A stretch of 64,000 nucleotides of DNA, taken from positions 731,095 through 795,094 of the forward strand of contig MNCI01002989.1 in the NCBI GenBank assembly GCA_015680685.1, given 5' to 3'. The translations under genes and the position numbers were made by a program. The notes beneath the pieces were generated by a model. The model saw only the letters and a list, made by a program, of their open reading frames with translations, had not been told where the DNA came from and searched no databases. Of the stretch, positions 34,757 through 46,384 are shown in pieces (the first letter of the stretch is position 1; every line of letters starts with the position of its first letter). The DNA is from Gnetum montanum. Taxonomy: Eukaryota > Streptophyta > Gnetopsida > Gnetales > Gnetaceae.

Positions 34757-35080
34757 ATAATGATCCCCATAAAGGCCCTCATGAGCATCTTGGAGAATGT
34801 GTAGTTGATCATCATTAGGAACACACCATCAACCCAAGCCATCGATGCACATCTTGTAAAGGTATCCATTGATTTCTGTGAAGTTTTTAACCTGGTGAAG
34901 AAACTATTGTTTCTTCCTATTTTCCCACTCTTGTGGCATCTCCAAAGTGAGTAGGTAGGTAAGGATGCCATCATACCAATTATTTTCTTCGAGCTCTCAT
35001 TTAGTAACAACTCCAACAAAATGGAGTTCATAAGGAAATTCATCAAAAATTTGGCTTTCCTCCTCTTTGCTATCCCATAT
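34757..35080 (-). pseudogene. Integrase N-terminus of element 2
   Basis: Minus strand NNWYDGILTYLLTLEMPQEW, INGYLYKMCIDG, WWCVPNDDQLHILQDAHEGL and YGDHY. This is the RNase H-integrase linker and the start of the HHCC zinc region. It stops at the solo LTR duplication at 34761 and resumes at 33730. Confidence 0.85.
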
Positions 35081-36720
35081 TAATTGAGACAAGTGGTCAG
35101 CTACCATGTTCTCAATCCCCTTTCTATCCATCATGGTTAGGTTGAACTCCTATAAGATTACTAGCCACCATATGACATGGGGGCTCACCATTGGTTTATT
35201 CATCAAGAACCTGATTGCACTATGGTCCATGTGCACGAATATGTTGTATCCAAGCACATAGTGACTAAATTTCTCTAAGGCATTCCTCACTATCATCGGT
35301 TCTTTCTCAGTGCTAATGTAGTTCAAATATGCACCCAAAATACTCTTGCTTGCACAATGGATGTAACAGGGATGTTTCTAATCATCCAACTATGTGAGTA
35401 CAACTCCTAAGGCATAATTGGATGTGTTTGTCATGATGTGAAATGATCTAGACCAATTAGGTGCTTATAAAATCAGTGTTTTCACAAGCTTCTTCTTGAG
35501 CTATTAGAATGCATACTCGCATTTCTTGGTCCAGATGAATGAAGCATCCTTATTTGTTAGCTCCACTAATGATTTGATAATCTTAGAGAAGTTCTTAATG
35601 AAGCATTGGTAATAGCCAGTGTGCCCAAGGAATGACCTCACATCTTTAACTATGTAACGTTGTCAGGTTATTCCTTGGATAACCCTTATTTTTTTAGGAT
35701 CCACCTCAATTCCCTTCTATGATATTTTGTGCCCTAATATAACATCTTCCTGGATCATCAAGTGGCTTTTCTACTAGTTGAGCCTAAGATTTATCTCCAC
35801 ACACCTTTTCAGTACTTGCTAAAGATGGTCTAGGGCTTGCTCGAATGTAGCCCCATAGGTGGAGAAGTCATCCATAAAGACTTCCAGCCCACTACCAATT
35901 TATTATTCAAAAATGCTAGCAACAAGGCATTGGAAAGTTGTAGGGACATTGCATAGGCTGAACAACATCTTTCTTTATGCAAAGGTCCCCAAGAAACTTG
36001 TGAATGTGGTTTTGGGTTGATACTCTAGTGCTATCTAGATTTGGTTATAGCCACTATAACCATCTAGAAAGCTATAATAGCAATGCCTCGAAGATGTGTC
36101 TAGTACCTAGCCTACAAATGGCAAACAAAAATGATAATTGTATGTTGCCATATTCAATAGCCAAAAATCAATGTAAACCCTTTATTTTCTACCTTTCTTT
36201 GGCACTATCATGAGTGGGCTAATCCACTTACTATTCACAATGGGATAGATGATCCCTACCTTGAGGAGTTTCTCAATCTCCTCTTTGAAAATCTACTTGA
36301 GTTTGGGATTTAGCCTCCATTGTGGCTATCTCTTTACTTCAATGGAGGAATTTGTGTAGATGTAATGCTAGCATATCTATGGGTCAATTCCTATCAATTC
36401 ATGATATAACTAAGCAAAGGCTATTGGCCATTTTTTGACAACCTCCAACAACTTATTTTTATTGCATAGGTGCAAGATTAGCATTGATGATGATTGACTT
36501 TCCATTATTCAAAAAAGCATATTCCATTCTAGCTAGTAGAGTTTTCAAATCAAGGATCTCCTATTTGAATCTCTCAAAGATTTGCAACTCTTTCTAGTTG
36601 GTTTCATTAGGTTCATTATAGAGTTGGTGATGGACTTAGTCTAATGTGTCCATGCCCTCAACATAGAAACTTGTTAGGCTCTCAATCTATTTCAAGCATA
36701 GTAATGAACTTCTTTCTAGT
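35080..36720 (-). pseudogene. Reverse transcriptase and RNase H of element 2
   Basis: Minus strand. RT reads VGIIYPIVNSKWISPLMIVP (about 36250), FLDGYSGYNQI (about 36035), the catalytic box VFMDDFSTYG (about 35870, intact Asp pair), LGHKIS and KGIEVDPKKIRVI, and FLGHTGYYQCFIKNFSKI. RNase H continues with the open block 35338-35150, NYISTEKEPMIVRNALEKF, VHMDHSAIRFLMNKP, and ends ENMVADHLSQL. The wording FLDGYSGYNQI, FMDDFS and STEKE is that of the Athila lineage. More than ten stops. Confidence 0.93.
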
Positions 36721-37029
36721 TCAGCTATAAGCCACTAGGTGCCCTCCTACTTTGTGGCTACTACATATAAGCAACTTTGAATTTCTATGACATCTACATA
36801 TTACCTACATGCTTTAAGTGTTATGCTTTTAATGGTTCAATATTTTTGCATGTAGTGGCACCCTATGTCATTGACATGATGCATGAAACATACTTCTTCT
36901 CTATCTTTTTGAATTCTTTCTCCTTAAAGATTTCCAAGGAGAGGTCTTTGATTCCCAATCATGCATCAATTGTACTTAACAAAGCTCTTTCCCTAATGAT
37001 AGGAAAGTTTCCCTTGTAGTTATTCATGT

Positions 37030-37400
37030 AAATTACTAGGAAGTCAATAGGATATGACCACCTATAGATAGTGGTCATAATGTCCTTCACCAATCCCAAG
37101 GGGATAGTGATGGACTAGTCCACTAACTCTAGACAAATGTTGCTATTCTTAAGAGGAGGTAGGTTCTAAGCTTTGTACATCTCATGTGAGATCAAATTGA
37201 CACTAGAACTTGAGTCTAGAAGAGCTTTGTAAGGTTCATTCCATATAATTTGCAAGTAAATGAGGGGACTTCCAAGATCATATCTCTTCTTGGGAAGGTG
37301 GCTAGTCTTTATCCAATTCGTAATTTCATGGATCAACATTACTGTGTGCACTTTGTGACGTCTTTGGTTGAAAGGGATCTTGAAGGATGTTACGAAGGAG
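37030..37400 (-). pseudogene. Protease of element 2
   Basis: Open minus block 37351-37166 ends NEPYKALLDSSSSVNLISHE. The active-site box is LLDSSSSVNL where LLDLGSSVNL or DxGA is usual, so the catalytic Asp is kept but the following Gly is Ser. It cleaves Gag-Pol in the live family. Confidence 0.85.
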
Positions 37401-39779
37401 GAACAAGAAGTAGGCTCAGCAATTAGGAGTGTTTGTATGGAATTGGTTGGACTGTTGGTTTTGAAAAAGGGTCTTTTTCAAGGCTTAGTATCAGAATGGC
37501 TAAGGATCTAATGGTAAGTTCACAACCCTTGTGGCATTTTTATGCTATGGCTAGACTAGTATTTCACCTGATATGGATGGAGTGGGTGGTAATTAAGTTG
37601 AGGTGGAAAGTACAGGTGTAGAAGGATGTGGAGGATAATAGGAAAATAAGGACTCCCCTCTTCAAGATTGTGCTCTATAATATTCAAAAGCGTAGTAGTG
37701 GTGTTGGAAAGAAGCATGACTAGAAGAATCACATGAAGAAATGGATTGTTAAACATAGTACTCATATGGATCTAGCTAACGATAAGGGTACCAGGACCTT
37801 GATGGTGGCATTTCCCATGACTGTGGGTGTTGGCACTACCAATACTGCTTGTGAGGTTGAGATGGTACTCCATTTGGATAGCAGGCTTGTTGGTGGAACT
37901 ACCTGTAGTTTCCTTGAGGATAAGGCAATCTCTTGGATGTTCATATTGGCATATGTCATACCCTTCATCATCTATTTCAAAATCCACAACCTCATTCCCT
38001 ATTACAACTTTACTCTTATCCTTCTAATGGGCATGTTCAACTTCATTCTTTCTCCTTCTATCACAACCACTACCTTGCTCTTTGGTGTCTTTGGTAATTC
38101 TAAGAGTAGTTTAGAACTTTTCATCCAAAGGGTCTCATAGTTTGTTAACCTTAGCTGATATTTTACAAATATATTTTTGTATTGACAAGGTTTTTCATTG
38201 CACTACCTCATCAAGTGGTGCCTGCTCCTCATTGTCACAAAATTAGGCTTCCTTTTTGTGAATAGAATGGTCCTAATTATACTACTTTATACTTTCGCCT
38301 TTCCTTAGCTCACCTTCTTATTTTGCCACTTGCTTAATTAGCCTTTGCATCTGATGGATCCTTAGCTCTAAATGCCTTCCTTGGGCATAGATCCCAAGGA
38401 TTTTCCTTGTTTCTGTTTGGAGCCCATGTATGATATGGTGTAGTTGCTCCCTTTGAGAATAGCCATGGCCTGGGCATCGGTGCAACATAGAGTAATACCT
38501 ACTCATGGCTACATCTGAGGATTCATGTGTGCCTTGCTTCCAACCTTGGATTTTCCTTCTTAGGTTAGACACTTGAGAGTACATCTAATACTTGTCATTC
38601 AAGAGTTCAAGCATCATACTCCATTATCAAATCAATTCTAGTTCTAAGAACCAATAGTAGCTTTCAACCTGCTTGATGAGTATTCTTGAAATAGCCTTAA
38701 TTTTTTCCATTCATTCTCAATGTTCTGTAAGACACATGCATCATGAAAGGCTTGAAGATGATTTTGTGGATCAAAATTATATCCCCCTTCTAAATTAGGG
38801 ATATTATTCATGTCCAATTATTTAATCTAATTTTCCTTCACATGCCTTCTTGGAATCCTTATAACCTCTGCAATGTTCAACATGTTTTTGGTAGCAAGAA
38901 TAGGCTCAGCATAGTCATGGCCTCTATGATGGCCATGATGCCTCCTATTGTCCATTCTTTCTCTATGATTGCCCACACCTCTAGTCTCTATTATTCTAGT
39001 GGGATCTATAGTCATCTCTATCCCAACAGTCACCACCATTGTAGCCTCTTCTTCTATGGCTTTTGTTAGAGTTGGATAAGAAAGATGATGAAGACAACAA
39101 AGGCAAAGAGGAAGGAGGGCTAGTACTAGAATAGTGCCTACTACTCCTTCTTCTTTGATTCCTACCATGATCACCATGTCTGTCATTATCATGGTGCTTG
39201 TTATTGTTCATGCCTTAACTCCCTTCCTTTGAGATCCCATAGTCATGGGAATTGTTCTTCCCAAAACAAGGGTTATCTATAGTGGACTGTAGATGCTAGT
39301 TGAGAGCCTCCTCATTAAGGAGATGAAAAGAGTCAATGTGTTGGAAAGCTCCTAAGCAGGGGTCCTCCCCTTCCTTTTGGCTTAGCCAGAATAAGGGGTT
39401 TGTGAATTGTTTTCTTTTGATGCCTCATAGCAAGCTTCCATTTTCTAATCTTTCTTTTGCTTAGCCTTCATGGGATGATAATCCCAATAGGAATGATCTT
39501 GCACCTTGTACTCAGCATTGAGTCCTACAACGCCCAATATCATAAGATTAAGGAGTAGCATCACAAGAATTAATCGACAACATGATGTTGCCCTCCATGT
39601 CTATCCACTATAGTTGTTCATGTTGGTGTAGGATGAAGGTGAAATCTTGAATGTACTCATTTGGATGCATATAGACAATTCTACATTATTGAGGCAAGGA
39701 TGGTTTTAGGCTTTCTTACCTTTGCTAATTGGAATCAAGCAAAGAGTGGTAGGGAGTTATCCCTATGAGAAAAAGCCAT
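37400..39779 (-). pseudogene. gag of element 2
   Basis: Minus strand, possible start MAFSHRDNS at 39779. The N-terminal part (39211-38996) is strikingly basic and Ser-rich: HGDHGRNQRRRSSRHYSS and NKSHRRRGYNGG. The capsid segment follows: NFDPQNHLQAFHDACVLQ (about 38765, stops read through), then the open block 38584-38318 with AMSRYYSMLHRCPGHGYSQ and LHHIIHGLQTETRKILG, the Retrotrans_gag pattern of Athila/Tat. The C-terminal zinc knuckle is not legible. Confidence 0.78.
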
Positions 39780-39909
39780 GTTAGTGCTTGGAAAATAGTG
39801 TTCTTTTAGTATACTTTGTTATATTAATGATTTTAGCTTTTAAGTCCTTTACAATGTCATTTAGTGATTTGACTAGCTTCCTAGATAACACATGGTAGCT
39901 AACTAATGT

Positions 39910-39926
39910 CCCTGGAAATGGTGCCA
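39910..39926 (-). other. Primer-binding site of element 2, tRNA-Asp type
   Basis: Minus strand TGGCACCATTTCCAGGG, one base from the 5' LTR; close to the site of element A. Confidence 0.85.
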
Positions 39927-39927
39927 A

Positions 39928-40793
39928 TGATGAGTGATGAGAAGTCCCCACATCCAACCATACAAATCATAAGCATTCACTAAGTGATCTAGCCAAATTC
40001 TACAAACTTTAGCTCTCTACATACACATTATCTAGGTAGTTAATCTTAAAGACATGATTGTTGCCTTCCCAGTTCCACTTGTGAGAGTACAAGAGTATGA
40101 TTAAGCGTAACTAAGGTACATGATTTGTATAACTTTTTATATTTTTATCTATTCCTCCTAAGTGTTAAATTAAAGTAATTAAATGCTTAATTAATCTAGA
40201 AATAATGCCTTAACTAATTCTAACATATGCATCCATTCCCACCTACCATACACTTCCTAAACACTTCTTAATACTACTGAGTTACCAAGTGTAAGCACTA
40301 ATGGGATTACCAAGCATTAATGTATGCTTGAGATGGTCATACTTATGTGCATTAAGTAACCATAATTAATTAATTAATTAAATGCATAAAAGTAAATTTC
40401 ATAATAGTAAAGTGCATTAAAGTAAATATTATGCTATGTCCAAGTGTTGCAAGGTTTATTAAGAAATCTTGTCTTTATTACCATTCACACTAAAGTGTCT
40501 AGGTACATCGGTGCTCGAATAAAGATCTGTACACTTCTCAACTCCCACTATGGGCACTTAGAAAATATTTTAACTCTCAAAAGAACAAAGTGCAAGAGCT
40601 TCGCTATGCTAATAATGAATGAATTCCTTAAATGATGTAGGTACATGCATTTACATAGGCAAGACTAAACACTCCATTAACACATATGCATCAATGTATC
40701 AAATCATGTATTGATAGGTACACATCAATGGGGATGCATTGATAGGCATGCATTGATCAAACCTCATCAACGTAGCCAAACAATGATTCATCA
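39928..40793 (-). repeat. 5' LTR of element 2
   Basis: 866 bp, aligned end to end with 27036-27906. The TATA box seen in the partner is mutated here (plus strand CATTTACATAGG, 40648-40659). Confidence 0.92.
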
Positions 40794-40798
40794 ATCAT
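40794..40798. repeat. Target-site duplication of element 2, right copy
   Basis: ATCAT, identical to 27031-27035. Confidence 0.9.
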
Positions 40799-41600
40799 GC
40801 TAACATGGTAGAGTAAATTTAACAAGCCCTTGAAGAGTAGAAAAATAGATCTACAGCTAATTTTACTTAGCACCTTTTTTCTTTGAGCTAATGTGGTAGA
40901 GCTAATCAAGCGAGCTCTTCATAGAAAGAAAAAAACAACTCTACAAGTTAGTTCTATTTAGTGCTTTGATGATGTGGTAGAGCTATTATCTTTAGCCCTC
41001 CTTAGAATAAAACTTCACTCTTCAAGCTAGTTTTATTTAGCACTTTTCCATTGAGTTAACATGGTAGAGCTATTTAAATGAGCTTTTATGGCTCTACAAG
41101 CTAGTTCTACTTTGTGCTTTCTTTTTTGGCTTACATGGTAGAGATAATTCTCATTCCTCTTGTATACCAAAATGGTTCTATAAGATAGCTCTACAAGATG
41201 AGCTAGAAAAAACACTTTTGCATACACGATTTCTTAATACCATTTAGCTTCGTCCCATTAATATTATTTGCAAAAGGCTTTCTTGTACATGTAGTTAAGA
41301 CACTGATGTGGTAGATGAAGTAATGTTGATCTAGATGAAGAACGAAGCTTCATCTATTTATTGATGTGGTAGTGCTAACATGGCAATGCTAATGTGATGC
41401 TAACATGGTAGATGAAGCAACATTAATCTATATAAAGAATTAAGCTTCATGTATTTTCTAATGTGATATTGCTAACATGAAAATTATGTTGTCACAATGT
41501 TGACATGGTAGATGAAGCAACATTGATCTAGATGAAGAAATGAGCTTAATATTTTTTCTGATGTGGCGGTGCTTACATGACATGTATGCTTGATCATTCT
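40799..41600. repeat. Two tandem arrays (GGTAGAGCTA and GGTAGATGAAGC words)
   Basis: 40799-41215 carries four to five irregular 75-90-bp units with CTAACATGGTAGAGCTA and CTCTACAAGCTAGTTCTA. 41300-41600 carries three units of about 110 bp with ACATGGTAGATGAAGCAACA and GATCTAGATGAAG. The first array continues on the other side of element 2 (26860-27030). Confidence 0.8.
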
Positions 41601-42950
41601 TCCCAAAACAAAGTGATGACTAAAGGTTAAAAAGCTAGGCCAACCATTTAAAAAGCTTTTGAACATGTGATTTTTTTAAAATGCAATTAGATAGAAAGCT
41701 TCATGATCTAAATGCTTATGTAGTGAAGCTCATCTAGAGATAAAATTTCCATCTAGATTGAAATTTCAACTTCATCTAGATACTAACATGGCAAAAAAAG
41801 CACTTTTACTTCAAAGGAAACTTGTGAAATGAAAAGATCTAGTAAGAAGAAAAAACCACAACCAAGCTTAAAGTACAGAACATCTCAAAATACCTAATAA
41901 TATCCTTCTTATTGAAATTAGGTGAGCTCTTTAAAAAATCTAGAATATGAAAGAACATGAAAGAAACATATATAACCAAGCATACAGGAAAAGCTTAAAG
42001 ATTAAGATTAGATTTATCTAAAAAAAATCAAACTCATCATACAAATTATCTCAGCTCAAACATATAGATGCTAAATGGAGAACTTAGAAAGCTTAGAATA
42101 ATACACATCAAGTTAAATAAGAGAATCATACAACCAATTAAAAAATAAGCAAATAATCATCATAACATGCCTCATACCAATTAATATTAGCAAATAATCA
42201 TCATAACACAGCTCATACCAATCAAGCTTAACACAATTACATTCATCTACATAGCTCACCTTTAGTTAAAAAGTCAACAATACAACTTGCACTACAAACA
42301 ATGCATATCATAAAAATAGAGAAATTATCTTCATTTTTTTTGATAAAATAACTTATACACTTGATGAAATAGCTCATACATAATCACATCTAGAAAAACA
42401 TAAAATGAAGCTTCCCTTGTCATCAAAAAAATTAAGCTCAAAACACAAAGGTGATAAAACAAATATAAAAGGAATAGAATAGATCAAATAGCTAAGTAGT
42501 GACTTAGAAAACATCAAAGCTATGTATATTCATAAGATCTTTTGAATGAATCAAGAGGATTTTGGAGAGCTGAGAAGAGCAAAGGCTAAGAGAGATCAAG
42601 CATTGATGAACATTTGTGATAGAAAAGAGTATGAAAGAAATAGAGAAGAGTGGAATGTCCAAGATAAATTTATTAAAAGAATACAAGTGATTACAAGAGG
42701 TACAAGAGGTTACAAGCAAATAACACGCAAAAATAGGCCATCATGAGATACAATAGGTAGAATGTAAGAACTCTATATTTTATGTTGTAGATTTCTACAA
42801 AGTTTGTAGTGTTCTAAGATGTCAAAGAGATAGAAGATCATGCAAGATTTCTTGTTAAATTCACAAGATCCATCAATGTCACATACTCATTTACATATAG
42901 AGATAAAGGTAAATAACACTAAAGATTACGTGAAAGTTTTTACGTTGCTT
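41601..42950. other. AT-rich sequence with nothing recognised
   Basis: A 66-codon plus frame at 42546-42746 is Lys/Arg-rich but has no recognisable domain and no support. A short near-repeat (TAGCAAATAATCATCATAACA) occurs twice at about 42150 and 42190. Confidence 0.5.
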
Positions 42951-42954
42951 TGTA

Positions 42955-43250
42955 GGGATTTGATGATGTCTTGAACAAAATAAGGTTCTAGTGAGAAGCT
43001 TGACTTTATGGTTTTCTCCTCATCATTGTGGATTAAAATGGGGATTTCAACTAAGTAATCTTATGTGATCTTTCTTACTTCAAGATCAAGAGCAGTCAGC
43101 CATTTTAGGGCATTAAGGCTAAATTGTTAAAAAGCTTACAAGCTCTTGGTTTAGAGATTCAAGGTCAACTTAGTTAAACAACATCACTAGAAGGATTTGC
43201 ATAGGCTCAAAGTCTAGTTGAATTACTTCCTTATCTTGCTAGCTCAATCC
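42955..43250 (-). pseudogene. RT lead-in fragment of element 3
   Basis: Nucleotide similarity to element 1 is visible directly: the plus strand TCTAGTGAGAAGCT is shared at 9939 and 42990, and TCAAGATCAAGAGC at 43080 corresponds to TCTAGATCGAGAGC at 10031. Similarity stops at about 42955, mid-gene. Confidence 0.7.
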
Positions 43251-46200
43251 TACATGTTAGCATAAGCACGTCAAGTGGCATCCACATGATAAAATTGTTA
43301 AACAATGTTAAAATAATGAAAAATACTATAATAATAAATAAAAATAAGAAAAAATAAGGCAAATCAAGGAAAAATAAAGTAAAACAAGGCAAAATAACTC
43401 ACAACAAGATAAAACTAGACAAAACAAGGTAGAATAAGGAAAAAACAAGGTAAAACAACAAGGGAAAATAAGGAAGAAACAATGTTAAAACAAGATCAAC
43501 TAAGGCAAACAAGGTAAAAATAATGTAATAAATAATATTATTTGTTTTTTGGATCATTACATGGTCAAAATAGGAAAAATCCCATGAAAATAGGCTATAA
43601 ATGGGTAAAATAATAGGTTTTTATGTCAAGTAAGCTGAAAAAGATAAATCTTCCCAATCCCAGCATGTAAGAGCTAGTGTGATAGTGTGTGAACATCTTG
43701 AAGTATGGTGATAGTGTATGGGACCTAGGTTGATAGCATGTGAGTACCCTAGGAGAGATTCTCAATGTGTGAGGCCTAATCTAGCAGTGTGTGAGCACTC
43801 AAGATCAAACTAATAGCATGTGAACTAGAAAAATCAAATCTCTCACCAAAAGCCAACATGTGAATTTAATTTCATTTTTCATTTCCTAGCTCCAACATGC
43901 GAGACTATGTATGAAACTAATTTCATTTCTAATTTTCCACCTCTAGCATGTGAGACTATGTGTGAAACTAATTTTCCATCTCTAATGTATGAGACTGCAT
44001 ATGAAACTAATTTCATTTTAAATTTCCCATCTCTAGCATGTGAGATGGCATCTGAAACTAATTTCATTTTTAATTTTCCACCTCTAATATGTGAGACTAC
44101 ATATGAAACTAATTTCCCACCTCTAGCATGTGAGGCAGCATATGAAACTAATTTCTCACCGCCAACATGTGAGGTAGCATATGAAACTAATTTTCCACCT
44201 CCAATGTGTAAAACCCATGATGATTTTTCTTAGGTTCTATGGGGCACACTAGCCAATGTATGGGACTAGATGTACAATGTGTGGAACAAGAAAAATTAAT
44301 TTAACAAGATATGTCAACGTATGAGATTAATTTCATAGCTAATTTCCCATCCCTAATATGTGAGACCCTTAGTATTTTTCCCCATGATTGTGGGATCCAT
44401 CTACTACAAAAATTAACTATACTAATAGCTTGTGAGGCATAGAAACCCAAAATTGTCATCAAAACATAGTGTATGAACTTAATATACTCCTCTATTTCCT
44501 CTCCCTAGTGTATGAGATAAGATGTAAACCCTGGGTTTTTTGCCCATGTTCTATGGGACCCACACGCCACCAAAATCATCCATATTTGTAGCATCCTAGT
44601 TAGCAAATTAAATCTTCCACTAGAAGACAATGTGTAGATTTAATTTCATTTTTAATTTCCCATTCATAGCATGTGAAGGATAGTTCTTAGCATGGAAGGA
44701 AGAATATGCATAGTGCACAAGGATTGGAAAGAAGATTTTTGCACCAAACCCTAGTGTATGAAGCTAATTTCAATTTTTAATTTCACTATTGTAGCATGTG
44801 AGAGCTAGACTAGTATCATAAAGCTCATTCACATAGCATATTAAAGTAAATTTGGCTTTTCCTACCTCTTGTGCTCAGCATGTTGGAGAAAAACTAGGGA
44901 TTTTGAGCTTTTCTTTTTAGTAGTGAAATAAAAAACTCTTGAGGTTTGGCAACCATGAGGAAAAGGAATGAATTGACAAACAAAAATGTAGGACTAGAAG
45001 AGGCAAAGAAGGCTATAAGGATTTTATTAAGGCTTCTTAATTCATGTATGGATGAGAGATATTTATCAATGATCCCCAAGTACCGAATTTCCCTGCATTT
45101 TTCTTTGTTTTCCATCTTAGATTGGCTATGTTCTAGGTTTTTTCTAGCCGATGTGTGATAAGATTTCTGGGTTTCAATTGTGTAGAATTATTATTTAAGG
45201 CTTTTTGGTCATCCTAGAATAAAACTAGATTTTTAAAATTTTTTATAGCAAAGATTTAGGTTTTTTCTTTGCCTAGTATACAGTATTATAGCTACTAGCA
45301 ATATTTTCTAAGGTTTTGGATTTTTCCATGGCTAAACTAGAAACATTGGTAGGATTTTGACCACATATGATTAGCGTCTTGGCTCTTTGGGGAGGGTTGA
45401 TGTAATGCAAAAAGGTTATAGACCATGTTTGTATTTTTTTTAGAATTTTTTTTAAATTTTTGAAACTTTTCTATAGTCAAGCAATTACAAAGCAGGGTTT
45501 TTTAACTAAATTTTGATAAAAATTTATCTTTTCAAAGCACCTCTATGTGCAGCGATGTTGATGAATCTGGGTTGTTCTAGCCATGTTCACTACATCCATT
45601 GTCAAAAATAAATTGTAAAAATTTTGTTATATTTTTCCTAGCCCTAGGGGCTTGTTCTGGTCAATTTGTGGTTGGAATGTAGGCTTTGCAATTTTTTTCT
45701 AACTTCTGTTAATAACATTTTGGTGCTTGGGACTTTGATTGGGTATTGTGAAATTTTTCTAGCTTTGTTGTCAATGTGTTAATGCTTGGGGTCTACAAGG
45801 TCAATGTATGACCCTCCTTGGAATGATAGAACAACGTCTAATGCATTTTGGTATTTTTTGTGAGGGTGAAAGGGGAGCATATAGACTCTTAGAATAAACA
45901 ATTTACAACATTTTGATCTGTTCTCCTTAATTCTAGTTTAAGTGGAATTCATAGTCATGTTCATGAATTTTAGCTAGCTTATAATTTGATTTTCCTTGTC
46001 AAAGCTGTTAATTTTTTTATGATTTATTGGTTTTTGTGTTAATTCATGCTCTAAAGGTTTAATGTTTTGCTTATTTACAAGTTCCTAGTGAATGAAGATG
46101 GTGGCTCTAGCAACATTTCCTTCCTTTCATTTGTGACTTTTTTTGAAATTGTTAGTGCTAATGATGTGTTATCATCTTGGTTTTGTTATAGCTACTAGCT

Positions 46201-46379
46201 TGTTGCTACATTTGTATCTTGAGAGATTATGTATCATCTACTTATATTTCATTATGTAATACTCATTATATTCATGGGCTACCTAGCCATGTTGGACATT
46301 CAAGATATTAGATTTTGACTAGCTTAACACTACTGCTTGGTTACAAATTTTTAATTTTTTTTAATATTTTTCTATGTTT
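43250..46379. other. Intron-like block of element 3
   Basis: It lies in the same place as the antisense-gene block of element 1 but I could not find clear homologous exons. It contains AAACAAGG(T/C)AAAA runs (43370-43520), the word array below, and a plus frame 44946-45158 (MATMRKRNELTNKNVGLEE) of unknown meaning. 45170-46379 is T-rich with many TTTTT runs. Confidence 0.5.
43640..44800. repeat. Array of AGCATGTGAGAC / GAAACTAATTTC words
   Basis: Densest at 43860-44220, with about nine units of 39-60 bp built from TCTAGCATGTGAGACTATG and AAACTAATTTCATTTTTAA. The plus frame 43907-44233 stays open through the array as YETNFxxNFPPLACE repeats, probably a by-product of the repeat. Related words continue sparsely to 44800. 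Confidence 0.8.
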
Positions 46380-46384
46380 TATAT

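Larger units (their letters stand above)
27036..40793 (-). mobile_element. Athila-type Ty3/gypsy retrotransposon, 13.8 kb (element 2)
   Basis: Direct LTRs at 27036-27906 and 39928-40793, perfect ATCAT duplications and a tRNA-Asp-type PBS define the element. On the minus strand the order is gag, protease, RT, RNase H, integrase, then an extra ORF in the same sense before the 3' LTR, where Athila elements carry their envelope-position ORF. RT and RNase H wording is closest to Athila. A solo LTR of a related element lies in its integrase (33736-34756); without it the element is about 12.7 kb. All frames are broken. Confidence 0.93.

Noticed and set aside
37733-38140. 135-codon plus ORF
   Set aside because: Antisense to the gag-protease linker of element 2; no domain and no support from the homologous order.
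38996-39211. Overlapping plus and minus frames around the Arg/Ser-rich region
   Set aside because: Only the minus frame fits gag order; the plus frame (38842-39069) is a shadow.
43860-44220. CRISPR-like array
   Set aside because: Units vary in length and have no unique spacers; it is a minisatellite in plant DNA.
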